A stretch of 12,691 nucleotides of DNA from Vulcanimicrobiota bacterium (GTDB lineage: Bacteria; Vulcanimicrobiota; Vulcanimicrobiia; Vulcanimicrobiales; Vulcanimicrobiaceae): positions 1 to 12,691 of the forward strand of contig DAHUYY010000018.1 in NCBI GenBank assembly GCA_027306845.1, in the 5' to 3' direction. Below are positions 1-6,118 of this stretch, piece after piece (positions within the stretch are counted from its first letter, which is position 1; each line of letters starts with the position of its first letter). The notes beneath the pieces were generated by a model. That model was not told the origin of the DNA and did no database searches. It saw nothing but the letters and a program-made list of their open reading frames with translations. The position numbers were made by a program, and so were the translations under genes.

Positions 1-1
1 C

Positions 2-751
2 GAACGCTTCGTTCGCGCCGCGGTCGTGAAGCATACGGTTCCGTGCGGCGTCGCGCAGCGATCGACCGTAGGGAAAGCGGTGCGCGATGCAATCGCCGCC
101 GATTCGGTCTCGGCGTACGGCGGCGTTGTGGCGACCGATGCGCGGCTCGATGCCGCAGCGGCGCGTGCGCTCGCCGAAGTCTTTCTCGAAATCGTCGCCG
201 CCCCCGAGTACGACGACGAAGCGCTCGAGATTCTCAAGAAAAAGAAAAACCTTCGCATCATGCGCTTTGCGCCGACGCTACCCGACGAACTCGCCGCGGA
301 GCTGCGCGTGCGTTCTGCGCTCGGCGGCGTCCTCGCCGAAGAGAACGATCCCGCCGCCGAACCGGAACGGTGGAGCGTGGTTAGTAAGCGCGCCCCCGAC
401 GATCGGGAGTGGCACGACCTCGCCTTCGCCTGGGATATCGTGCGACACGTGAAGAGTAACGGCATCGTCATCGTCAAGGGCGGCACGACGCGCGGCATCT
501 GCGCGGGGCAGACCAACCGTGTGAGCGCCGTGAAGATCGCCGCCCATCGCGCCGGGGAGCTCGCTGTCGGCGGCTCCTGTGCAAGCGACGGATTCTTCCC
601 GTTCGCCGACGGGCTTGAAGCCGCAATCGCCGCGGGCGTAACGGCGGTCATCGCACCGGGGGGCAGCGTTCGCGACGCGGAGGTTATCGCTGCGGCAGAC
701 CGCGCCGGCATCGCGCTCGTATTCTCCAGCTACCGATATTTCTTGCACTAA
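2..751 (+). CDS. purH: PurH C-terminal half (AICAR transformylase domain), 5' end outside window
   Basis: The reading frame is open from base 2, so the gene begins upstream and 249 residues are visible. PurH makes IMP from AICAR in the last two steps of purine synthesis: a C-terminal formyltransferase uses 10-formyl-THF and an N-terminal cyclohydrolase closes the ring. Only the formyltransferase domain is seen. The catalytic Lys-His pair is at visible residues 10-11 in KHTVPCGVA. It is followed by SAYGG, the KSN strand, GICAGQTNR, SDGFFPFADG, APGGSVRD and a C-terminal SSYRYFLH. Two positions differ from the common form: the Asn of KHxNPCG is Val, and the usual MRHFRH tail is YRYFLH, which keeps the Arg and the last His. 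Both are conservative enough to expect a working enzyme. It converges on the HNH gene, with a repeat hairpin between them. Confidence 0.96.
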   Translation, partial: ERFVRAAVVKHTVPCGVAQRSTVGKAVRDAIAADSVSAYGGVVATDARLDAAAARALAEVFLEIVAAPEYDDEALEILKKKKNLRIMRFAPTLPDELAAELRVRSALGGVLAEENDPAAEPERWSVVSKRAPDDREWHDLAFAWDIVRHVKSNGIVIVKGGTTRGICAGQTNRVSAVKIAAHRAGELAVGGSCASDGFFPFADGLEAAIAAGVTAVIAPGGSVRDAEVIAAADRAGIALVFSSYRYFLH

Positions 752-767
752 CCGGCGCGCTCGTCGC

Positions 768-861
768 CACCCCGAGTAGATTGCCGTGTCACCCCGAGTA
801 GATTGCCGTGTCACCCCGAGTAGATTGCGAAGCAATCGTATCGAGGGGCGTATCGAGGGGC
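768..861. repeat. Small repeat element: tandem copies of both arms of a hairpin
   Basis: A 22-base unit beginning CACCCCGAGTAGATTGC and ending CGTGT occurs at 768-789 and 790-811, and its first 17 bases recur at 812-828. The third copy runs into GAA and then GCAATC (832-837), which pairs with GATTGC (823-828). The 12-base unit GTATCGAGGGGC follows twice in tandem (838-849 and 850-861) and can pair with the CCCCGA of the first unit. The element is therefore a hairpin with one arm present three times and the other twice. This looks like a REP- or MITE-like intergenic repeat that grew by slippage. It has no coding capacity of its own and lies between the 3' ends of two convergent genes. Confidence 0.8.
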
Positions 862-874
862 GGCGCTATTTTTT
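814..874 (+). terminator. Possible terminator for purH (hairpin plus T run)
   Basis: GATTGC (823-828) and GCAATC (832-837) form a perfect 6-bp stem with a GAA loop. Beyond a 3x3 internal loop, CCCCGA (814-819) pairs with TCGAGGGG (841-848) with one bulged A, giving about 12 bp in total. A run of six T follows at 869-874, roughly 8 bases after the second right-arm copy and inside the last codons of the convergent HNH gene. The distance from stem to T run is longer than in a standard intrinsic terminator, so the call is tentative. On the minus strand no T run follows the hairpin. Confidence 0.35.
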
Positions 875-1810
875 AAAAATCTCTTCGTAGTGGCGTTCGA
901 GATTTTCGGTGCTCGGAAGCGCGTGCGCCGCGAGCGGCGCTCGTACTTCGCGTTCGTTCATCTCGTAATATATTTTCCCGTTGCTGAAATCTTCGCGTAG
1001 ACGTGGACTTACGACGAAGCGACGATCCGGGCGAATCGAGACGTACCCCTTGTCGAAGAGCCGGTGGATATCGGAACGCAATGCGATGCCGTTTGAAAGC
1101 TCGTGCCGGACGCGCTCCGCAAACGGCACGATATGCGCGGCATCGAGAACGGGGATCGTCCGCTCCCCCGAAACTGCGCAGCGCCGCTCGTACGCGTCGA
1201 GCACGAGCGCGCGAAACGTCCCTTGCCCCTGTCGCGGTAGATAGAGGGCGCTCTTTTTCGCACGCCCTCCGAACGGAGCGCGCGCCTCGGGGCTCACCGC
1301 CGGCGGCGGCAATGCGGCTCCGAGCCGCGCGCAGACTTGCTCCCACACACGCGCCCCTTCGCCGGAGTTCATGTCGTAATACATTCCCGACTGAATATGC
1401 GAATTCCAATCGCGCGGCGGCTCGATCCACGCCGAACGTTCGAAAAACGTCGGCTCGTCGAGAAAGATACAACCGATTTCGTAGCTTTCATCGACAGCGC
1501 GATGCGTGTACCCAGCGGTGAGATTCAGAAGTCGATCGATCGTCGCCACTCCGTTTTTTTCGCCGAAAAACTCCCAAGCGTCGCGAATGCTGTAGCGCGC
1601 GGAGCGCTCGAAGAACCCCACCCCAACGAGAGCCTGCAGCGGCGCCTTTAACTTGAACAAGAAGGGCGCGCCGGGGCGCGCGTTGAGCGAGCCTCCACCG
1701 GGTTTCCAGAAATTCACTTCGTCGAGAGCGGGACGGCGCGAAAGAAACTCAAACCAGTCTTGGTCGGTTAGACCGATATAGAGGTCGCGTTGTGCCGGAG
1801 GGCTCTCCAC
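866..1810 (-). CDS. HNH endonuclease with N-terminal PUA/EVE-like domain
   Basis: This 314-residue protein is the only minus-strand gene. The C-terminal third has the HNH_2-type core: GQGTFRALVLDAYERRCAVSG (195-215), then DAAHI (His226), SNGIAL (Asn240) and DIHRLFDKGY (His249), followed by a VSPRLRED strand and NGKIYY. The N-terminal ~165 residues (DQDWFEFL, EVNFWKPGG, FLFKLKAP, VGVGFFERS, AWEFFGEKNG, EIGCIFL) resemble the PUA-like/EVE-like sensor domain found fused to HNH nucleases. Such fusions are thought to cut DNA carrying modified bases, but that role is inferred here. No signal peptide or membrane segment is seen. The start is GTG at 1810; no later start lies before the first conserved strand (LYIGLTD). 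No methyltransferase or other defence gene is adjacent. It could also be a repair or uncharacterised housekeeping nuclease. Confidence 0.85.
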   Translation of the reverse strand: MESPPAQRDLYIGLTDQDWFEFLSRRPALDEVNFWKPGGGSLNARPGAPFLFKLKAPLQALVGVGFFERSARYSIRDAWEFFGEKNGVATIDRLLNLTAGYTHRAVDESYEIGCIFLDEPTFFERSAWIEPPRDWNSHIQSGMYYDMNSGEGARVWEQVCARLGAALPPPAVSPEARAPFGGRAKKSALYLPRQGQGTFRALVLDAYERRCAVSGERTIPVLDAAHIVPFAERVRHELSNGIALRSDIHRLFDKGYVSIRPDRRFVVSPRLREDFSNGKIYYEMNEREVRAPLAAHALPSTENLERHYEEIFKK

Positions 1811-1858
1811 GCCGGTTACGTACGGGGCCCTCGCCGGAAACCATTCTAAGCGACCGTT

Positions 1859-1863
1859 GGGAG
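1859..1863 (+). promoter_or_regulatory. Ribosome binding site of the glyoxalase gene (GGGAG)
   Basis: GGGAG lies 9 bases before the ATG at 1873. It supports that start over an in-frame GTG at 1792, which would add 27 non-conserved residues and overlap the start of the divergent HNH gene. The 62 bases between the two divergent starts must hold both promoters if these genes are not read from further away. No convincing -35/-10 pair could be made out. Confidence 0.6.
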
Positions 1864-1872
1864 AAAATAGCG

Positions 1873-2274
1873 ATGCCTCGATTCCTCCACACCTCCATAT
1901 TCGTCAACGATATGAACGAATCGATTGCGTTTTATACCGAACAACTCGGCATGAAGCTGCTCGACGGACCATTCCATTACCCCGGAAATGCCGATATGGC
2001 GTTTGTCGGGAACGATTGGAATGCGTATATCGAATTGGTCTTCGATCTCGAAGATCATCCACCGTATCAACTCGGCAATCGCTACGAGCACCTCGCGCTC
2101 GAAGTTGAAGGGGAGCTTGCCCCATACGTTGCAAGGCTTCGCGAGCGCGGCGTCAAGGTGCTCAAAGACGTCTACAAGTCGCCCGGCGGAACGCGCGCGA
2201 TTGCTTTCGTCGAAGACCCGAACGGGATTCCGATCGAGCTGCTCGAGCCGCGGCGCGCCAAGACGCTCGGGTAG
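1873..2274 (+). CDS. gloA: Glyoxalase I (lactoylglutathione lyase), VOC family
   Basis: The protein has 133 residues, the usual length of bacterial GloA. The enzyme isomerises the hemithioacetal of methylglyoxal and glutathione (or another thiol) to S-lactoylglutathione in the cytoplasm. Two VOC beta-alpha-beta-beta-beta modules are visible, starting at FLHTSIFV and YEHLALEV. The four metal ligands of the E. coli enzyme match His6, Glu54, His73 and Glu122. Other family hallmarks are SIAFYTEQLGMKLL, YQLGNRYEHLAL and AFVEDPNGIPIELLE. It is divergent from the HNH gene and lies 58 bases upstream of hisS, so it may be read alone or lead the operon. The organism may use a thiol other than glutathione; the sequence does not decide this. 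Another VOC-family activity is possible but less likely with all four ligands in place. Confidence 0.9.
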   Translation: MPRFLHTSIFVNDMNESIAFYTEQLGMKLLDGPFHYPGNADMAFVGNDWNAYIELVFDLEDHPPYQLGNRYEHLALEVEGELAPYVARLRERGVKVLKDVYKSPGGTRAIAFVEDPNGIPIELLEPRRAKTLG

Positions 2275-2332
2275 CGCGCCGCCGAGCGCCCAGGCATGAA
2301 TCGGAGCGGCTCGTTGCGAAACCGCCCACCCG

Positions 2333-3604
2333 ATGCCCAGCCCGATCCTCGCTCCCCGCGGCACCTACGATCTGTTGCCGCCGGCCTCAACGCTTCGCGC
2401 CGGCCTCGAAGCGCGAATGCGCGATGTTGCGACGAGCTTTGGCTACGGCGAGATTCGCACGCCGATCTTCGAGGCGACCGAACTCTTCGAACGTGGCGTC
2501 GGCGAGGGCACCGATATCGTCGAGAAAGAGATGTATACGTTCGTCGATAAGGGCGAACGTCGTATGACGTTACGGCCCGAGTTTACCGCACCCGTCGTGC
2601 GCGCCGCCCTCGAGCACAAACTCTTTGCCGCCGGCCCGCAGCGCTTTTTCTACCTCGGGCCGATCTTCCGTTACGAGCGCCCGCAGAAGGGCCGCTATCG
2701 ACAGCCGCATCAAGTCGGTGTGGAATGCTACGGTTATTCCGAACCCGAAGCCGAGGTGGAAGTCATCGCGCTTGCGTGGCAGCTCGTACGCTCGCATAAA
2801 ATAGCCGATGCGCGTTTACAACTTAATAGTATCGGTGACGCAGCGTGCCGCGATCGTTATCGCGAAGCGTTGCTTTCGTTTTTGCGTCCGTTGGCGCCGA
2901 CGCTCTCCGAAGATTCGCAACGTCGCTTAGAGCGCAATCCTCTGCGCGTCCTCGACAGTAAAGATCCGCGCGACGGCGAGGCGGTGAAGAACGCGCCGCG
3001 CATGCTCGAACATCTTTGCGATCCGTGCCGCGAGCACTTCGGTGCGGTGCGCGCTCTCCTCGACGCGCTGGCAATTCCCTACGATGTGAATCCGCAGATC
3101 GTCCGCGGACTGGACTACTACACGCGCACTGTCTTCGAGATCGTCTCGAATTCCTTGGGTGCGCAGAGCACGGTCTGCGGCGGCGGGCGCTACGACAACC
3201 TCGTCGCGTCGCTCGGTGGCCCCAGCGTGCCGGCGGTCGGGTTTGCGATGGGAATCGAACGCTTCGAGATGATCCTCTCGGCGGCGGGCGCCGCGCCCGA
3301 GGCGATGCGCCGCGGCGTTCAGGCAATCGCCCTCGGCGTTCAGGCGCGAGCGCGGCTTCTGCCGATCGCGCTTCGCCTGCGAGAACGGGGGACGGCAGTC
3401 TTTATGGACTTCGCCGACCGAAAAATCCCGGCCCAGTTTAAGCTTGCCGAGCGCAACGCCGCGCGCGCGGGGCTCATCCTCGGAAGCGACGAACTGGAAA
3501 AGGGAGAGCTGGTGGTGCGCGATCTCGTGGAGCGCAGCGAAGTGCGCGTCGCAATCGACGACATCGAGGGAATTACAACCGCTCTGCAACGAATGGGAGT
3601 GTAA
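2333..3604 (+). CDS. hisS: Histidyl-tRNA synthetase
   Basis: This 423-residue class II aminoacyl-tRNA synthetase charges tRNA-His in the cytoplasm. Its signatures are PRGTYDLLPP at 8-17 (motif 1 region), LRPEFTAPVVRA at 80-91, the motif 2 loop RYERPQKGRYRQPHQ at 113-127, the histidine-binding RGLDYYTRTVFE at 258-269, CGGGRYDNL, and motif 3 GFAMGIERF at 303-311. The last ~95 residues are the anticodon-binding domain. Length matches the bacterial family. The ATG at 2333 places PRGTYD where it is normally found. No clear Shine-Dalgarno sequence precedes it, and the 58-base gap after the glyoxalase gene shows nothing recognisable. The stop overlaps the next start as TAATG, so accB is probably translated by coupling to hisS. 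Confidence 0.97.
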   Translation: MPSPILAPRGTYDLLPPASTLRAGLEARMRDVATSFGYGEIRTPIFEATELFERGVGEGTDIVEKEMYTFVDKGERRMTLRPEFTAPVVRAALEHKLFAAGPQRFFYLGPIFRYERPQKGRYRQPHQVGVECYGYSEPEAEVEVIALAWQLVRSHKIADARLQLNSIGDAACRDRYREALLSFLRPLAPTLSEDSQRRLERNPLRVLDSKDPRDGEAVKNAPRMLEHLCDPCREHFGAVRALLDALAIPYDVNPQIVRGLDYYTRTVFEIVSNSLGAQSTVCGGGRYDNLVASLGGPSVPAVGFAMGIERFEMILSAAGAAPEAMRRGVQAIALGVQARARLLPIALRLRERGTAVFMDFADRKIPAQFKLAERNAARAGLILGSDELEKGELVVRDLVERSEVRVAIDDIEGITTALQRMGV

Positions 3605-4047
3605 TGGAGCAAGATTTCGAAGCGATAGAACGGCTTATCGCGGTGATGGAGCAACACGATCTCGACCGCATGAAAGTGCGTGTCGGAGAGACGCTCTACG
3701 AACTCGTCCGTCGCGAGGCAGCCGCGCCGGTGGTGACGCAGATCGGCCACGTACCGGCACCGGTGATGGAGGGTTCCGGGCCCGCGCCGGTCGCCGGACC
3801 GCCCAAGAACGTTAAGCGCGTGAGCGCGCCGCTGACCGGGGTTTTTTATCGCTCGTCCTCCCCCGATTCCGCCGCATTCGTGAACGAAGGGCAGCGCGTG
3901 GAGCTCGGCGACGTCCTCTGCATTCTCGAAGCGATGAAATTGTTTAACGAAATTCAAAGCGAGTTCGCCGGAACAATCGTCCGCATTATCCCGCAAAACG
4001 GCGAGCTGGTTTCGCAGGGCGAGGATCTCTTTTGGATCGAGCCGTGA
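3604..4047 (+). CDS. accB: Biotin carboxyl carrier protein of acetyl-CoA carboxylase
   Basis: This 147-residue AccB carries the biotin that shuttles a carboxyl group from AccC to the AccAD transferase, the first step of fatty-acid synthesis. The biotinyl domain spans about residues 73-147. It has the thumb typical of AccB (FYRSSSPDSAAF, 81-92) and the biotinylation motif LEAMKLF with the acceptor Lys112. The N-terminal ~38 residues (EAIERLIAVMEQHDLDRMKV) are the usual AccB helix, followed by a Pro/Ala-rich linker. The start overlaps the hisS stop by one base, and the stop overlaps the gmhA start. Unusually, accC does not follow: the next gene is gmhA. The thumb argues for a true AccB rather than a carrier from another biotin enzyme. 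Confidence 0.93.
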   Translation: MEQDFEAIERLIAVMEQHDLDRMKVRVGETLYELVRREAAAPVVTQIGHVPAPVMEGSGPAPVAGPPKNVKRVSAPLTGVFYRSSSPDSAAFVNEGQRVELGDVLCILEAMKLFNEIQSEFAGTIVRIIPQNGELVSQGEDLFWIEP

Positions 4048-4643
4048 GCGAGCTTCCCGCGACGCACGGCCGACGCGATTATTCCGAACTGATCGCCGAA
4101 CGACAAGGCTTGCTCGATTCGCCGCATTATCGCGCTCAAGTCGAAGCGATTGCCGAGGCGATGGTCGTTGCGTTGCGGGCCGGCAACAAAATATTATGGT
4201 GCGGGAATGGCGGCAGCGCCGCCGAGGCGCAGCATATGGCCGCCGAACTCTCGGGGCGCTTTCTGCGCGAACGCCCCGGTTACTATAGCGAAGCGCTCTC
4301 CGTAAATTCGTCGACGCTCACGTGTATCGGAAACGACTACGGATACGACGTCGTTTTCTCGCGCCAGGTCGAAGCGTTCGCTCGGCCGGGCGACGTTGTA
4401 ATCGGCATGACGACCAGCGGAAGTTCGCGGAATATCGTTCTCGCTTTGGAAGCGGCGAAGCGCAAAGGCGCCGTCGCGATCGCCTTTACCGGAAACGGCG
4501 GCGGCGAGAGCGCACGCGTCGCCGATCTCGCGCTTGTCGGCCCCGACGGGTATGCCGCACTCGTGCAAGAGGTGCACCAGGTGATGGCGCACATTCTCTG
4601 CGACCTTGTAGAGCAACGAATGATGTTCGGTGACGCACCGTGA
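4044..4643 (+). CDS. gmhA: Sedoheptulose 7-phosphate isomerase (phosphoheptose isomerase)
   Basis: This 199-residue SIS-domain protein converts D-sedoheptulose 7-phosphate to D-glycero-D-manno-heptose 7-phosphate, the first step towards ADP-heptose. Family hallmarks are CGNGGSAAEAQHMAAELSGR (53-72), IGNDYGYDVVFSRQVEA, GMTTSGSSRN and LVQEVHQVMAHILCDLVE. The zinc ligands of the E. coli enzyme correspond to His64, Glu68, Gln175 and His183, all present. The start chosen is GTG at 4044, which forms a GTGA overlap with the accB stop like the next junction. A TTG at 4032 would add four residues and cannot be excluded. The gene is directly followed by the kinase and nucleotidyltransferase of the same pathway, which makes the assignment over other SIS isomerases secure. 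Confidence 0.94.
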   Translation: MSELPATHGRRDYSELIAERQGLLDSPHYRAQVEAIAEAMVVALRAGNKILWCGNGGSAAEAQHMAAELSGRFLRERPGYYSEALSVNSSTLTCIGNDYGYDVVFSRQVEAFARPGDVVIGMTTSGSSRNIVLALEAAKRKGAVAIAFTGNGGGESARVADLALVGPDGYAALVQEVHQVMAHILCDLVEQRMMFGDAP

Positions 4644-5623
4644 GCGCGTCGCTCGCCGTGCCCGATGCGCGCACTCTTTTTGATAAAATGGCGGGGAAAC
4701 GCATTCTCGTCGTCGGCGATCTTATGCTCGACGAATGGATTTGGGGGCGCGTCGAACGGATATCCCCGGAGGCGCCGGTGCCGGTGGTCGCGGTCCACAA
4801 CCATTCATTCACCCTTGGCGGAGCGGGGAATGTCGCGCACAATCTTCGCGTCCTCGGCGCGGAGGTTTCGTGTATCGGCGTGGTCGGCGACGACGCCTTC
4901 GGCAATGAAGTTCGTGCGATGCTTCGAACGCAGAACATCGATGCCGACGGCGTCATTTCGGTCGACGACCGCCCCACAACGCGGAAGACACGCGTCGTCG
5001 CGCAGCATCAACAAGTCGTGCGGGCGGATTGGGAGTCGGTCGAACCGCTGCGCCCGGCCGACGCCGCACGCATTGCTGCAATCGTTGCCGATGCGGCGAA
5101 GCGTGCCGATGCGGTTATCGTGAGCGACTATGCAAAAGGCTTGCTCTCGCGAGAGATTGTCGAAGCCGCAAACCTCTGTCCGCTCGTTCTCGGGGATCCG
5201 AAACCTCAGCATGCGGCGCTTTTTTCCGGAGTGACCTGCGTCGCTCCGAACCTGAGCGAAGCTGCGGCGGCATCGGGGGTTGCGATTCGAGATGAAGCTT
5301 CGTTGGAGCGCGTCGGTAAAATATTACTCGAACGTTTCGGCTGCCGATATGTCGTCATCACGCGCGGCGAACACGGAATGTCGCTCTTCGGCCGCGACGG
5401 CGAGCGATTGACGATCCCCTCGGTAGCGCGAACGGTCTTCGATGTTAGTGGTGCGGGCGATACCGTGGTCTCGGTTCTCGCACTGGCTCTCGCCGTCGGC
5501 GCTTCGATCGACCGCGCCATGCAGCTCGCAAATTATGCCGCCGGAGCGGTGGTCGAAAAACTCGGTACGGCCACGGCGAGCGCGCAAGAAATTTTGGAGT
5601 TACTCGAACATGCCGACGCATGA
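4640..5623 (+). CDS. hldA: D-glycero-beta-D-manno-heptose-7-phosphate kinase (HldE kinase domain as a separate protein)
   Basis: This 327-residue PfkB/ribokinase-family kinase phosphorylates C1 of heptose 7-phosphate to give the 1,7-bisphosphate. The N-terminal signature VVGDLMLDEWIWGRVERISP (24-43) is followed by EAPVPVV, GGAGNVAHNLRVLG (60-73), SDYAKGLLS (162-170), NLSE, VITRGEHGMSLF and the anion-hole/catalytic DVSGAGDT with Asp274 as base. It corresponds to the N-terminal half of the fused HldE of enterobacteria; here the adenylyltransferase is a separate downstream gene, as in the HldA/HldC arrangement of other bacteria. GTG at 4640 overlaps the gmhA stop by four bases, and its own end overlaps hldC by 14 bases. 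Confidence 0.94.
   Translation: MSASLAVPDARTLFDKMAGKRILVVGDLMLDEWIWGRVERISPEAPVPVVAVHNHSFTLGGAGNVAHNLRVLGAEVSCIGVVGDDAFGNEVRAMLRTQNIDADGVISVDDRPTTRKTRVVAQHQQVVRADWESVEPLRPADAARIAAIVADAAKRADAVIVSDYAKGLLSREIVEAANLCPLVLGDPKPQHAALFSGVTCVAPNLSEAAAASGVAIRDEASLERVGKILLERFGCRYVVITRGEHGMSLFGRDGERLTIPSVARTVFDVSGAGDTVVSVLALALAVGASIDRAMQLANYAAGAVVEKLGTATASAQEILELLEHADA
5596..5599 (+). promoter_or_regulatory. Ribosome binding site of hldC inside hldA (GGAG)
   Basis: GGAG sits 10 bases before the ATG at 5610, within the last codons of hldA. It favours that start over an in-frame ATG at 5649 and over the long open frame that continues upstream inside hldA. Confidence 0.55.
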
Positions 5624-6116
5624 CTTTTTGTTCGGGCGCGTGCTGGAAATGCACGACGCCGTCGCCTATCGCCACATGCTTGGAGCGCGCGACAAGCGCG
5701 TCGTTTTTACCAACGGTTGCTTCGATATTCTCCACGTGGGGCATGCGGAATACCTCGCCTGGGCGCGCGCGCAAGGCGACGCGCTCATCGTCGGGCTCAA
5801 CAGCGACGCTTCGGTGCGCGAGCTCAAAGGCGCGCCGCGCCCGTTCGTGGCCTTCGAAGAACGCGCCCGGTTGCTCTGCGCGCTGCGAAGCGTCGATGTA
5901 GTCATCGGTTTTTCGGAGCGAACGCCGGAGGCGCTCCTGGAACAGCTCCGCCCCGATATCCATGTGAAGAGCGCTCAATATCGCGTTGAGGATCTCCCGG
6001 AGGCGCGTATCGTTACGGCATACGGTGGCGAAGTGCGGCTCGCTCCGCATCGCGAGGGCTCGAGCACGACCGATATCGTCGAACGAGTTCGCGCGCACTT
6101 TTCGTCGAGGGGCTAG
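5610..6116 (+). CDS. hldC: D-glycero-beta-D-manno-heptose 1-phosphate adenylyltransferase (RfaE2-type)
   Basis: This 168-residue nucleotidyltransferase should join heptose 1-phosphate to AMP from ATP, yielding ADP-D-glycero-beta-D-manno-heptose. It has the cytidylyltransferase-like fold signature FTNGCFDILHVGHAEYL (33-49) with the HxGH motif at His42-His45, then GLNSDASVRELKG, RPFVAFEERARLL and the C-terminal HREGSSTTDIVERVR, a GxSTTxxIxRIR equivalent. A small difference is VKSAQY at 119-124, where many RfaE2 proteins have VKGGDY. The gene overlaps the kinase by 14 bases and is 2 bases from the LpxB-like gene. No gmhB phosphatase lies between them, although its product is needed between HldA and HldC. 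Confidence 0.93.
   Translation: MPTHDFLFGRVLEMHDAVAYRHMLGARDKRVVFTNGCFDILHVGHAEYLAWARAQGDALIVGLNSDASVRELKGAPRPFVAFEERARLLCALRSVDVVIGFSERTPEALLEQLRPDIHVKSAQYRVEDLPEARIVTAYGGEVRLAPHREGSSTTDIVERVRAHFSSRG
6107..6112 (+). promoter_or_regulatory. Ribosome binding site of the LpxB-like gene (GAGGGG)
   Basis: GAGGGG at the end of hldC lies 6 bases before a TTG codon at 6119. It supports TTG as the true start: the first strand LALTVNGPGE would be cut by the next in-frame GTG at 6137. Confidence 0.55.
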
Positions 6117-6118
6117 CG

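Noticed and set aside
768..828. Three regularly spaced repeats that could be a short CRISPR array
   Set aside because: The 22-base copies abut directly with no spacers, the third runs into a hairpin, and no cas gene is near.
866..1810. HNH gene as part of a defence island or mobile element
   Set aside because: Its neighbours are purH and gloA, and no integrase, transposase, methyltransferase or other defence gene is visible in the window.
1811..1872. Promoter between the divergent HNH and glyoxalase genes
   Set aside because: A TTACGT at 1816-1821 was considered as a -35 box, but no -10 box lies at acceptable spacing; any promoter here is only inferred from gene orientation.
4032..4043. TTG start four codons upstream for gmhA
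   Set aside because: Possible, but GTG at 4044 gives the same GTGA overlap seen at the next junction, and the extra residues are not conserved.
5442..5609. Upstream extension of the hldC frame into hldA
   Set aside because: No family similarity before MPTHDF, and a GGAG site sits just before the ATG at 5610.
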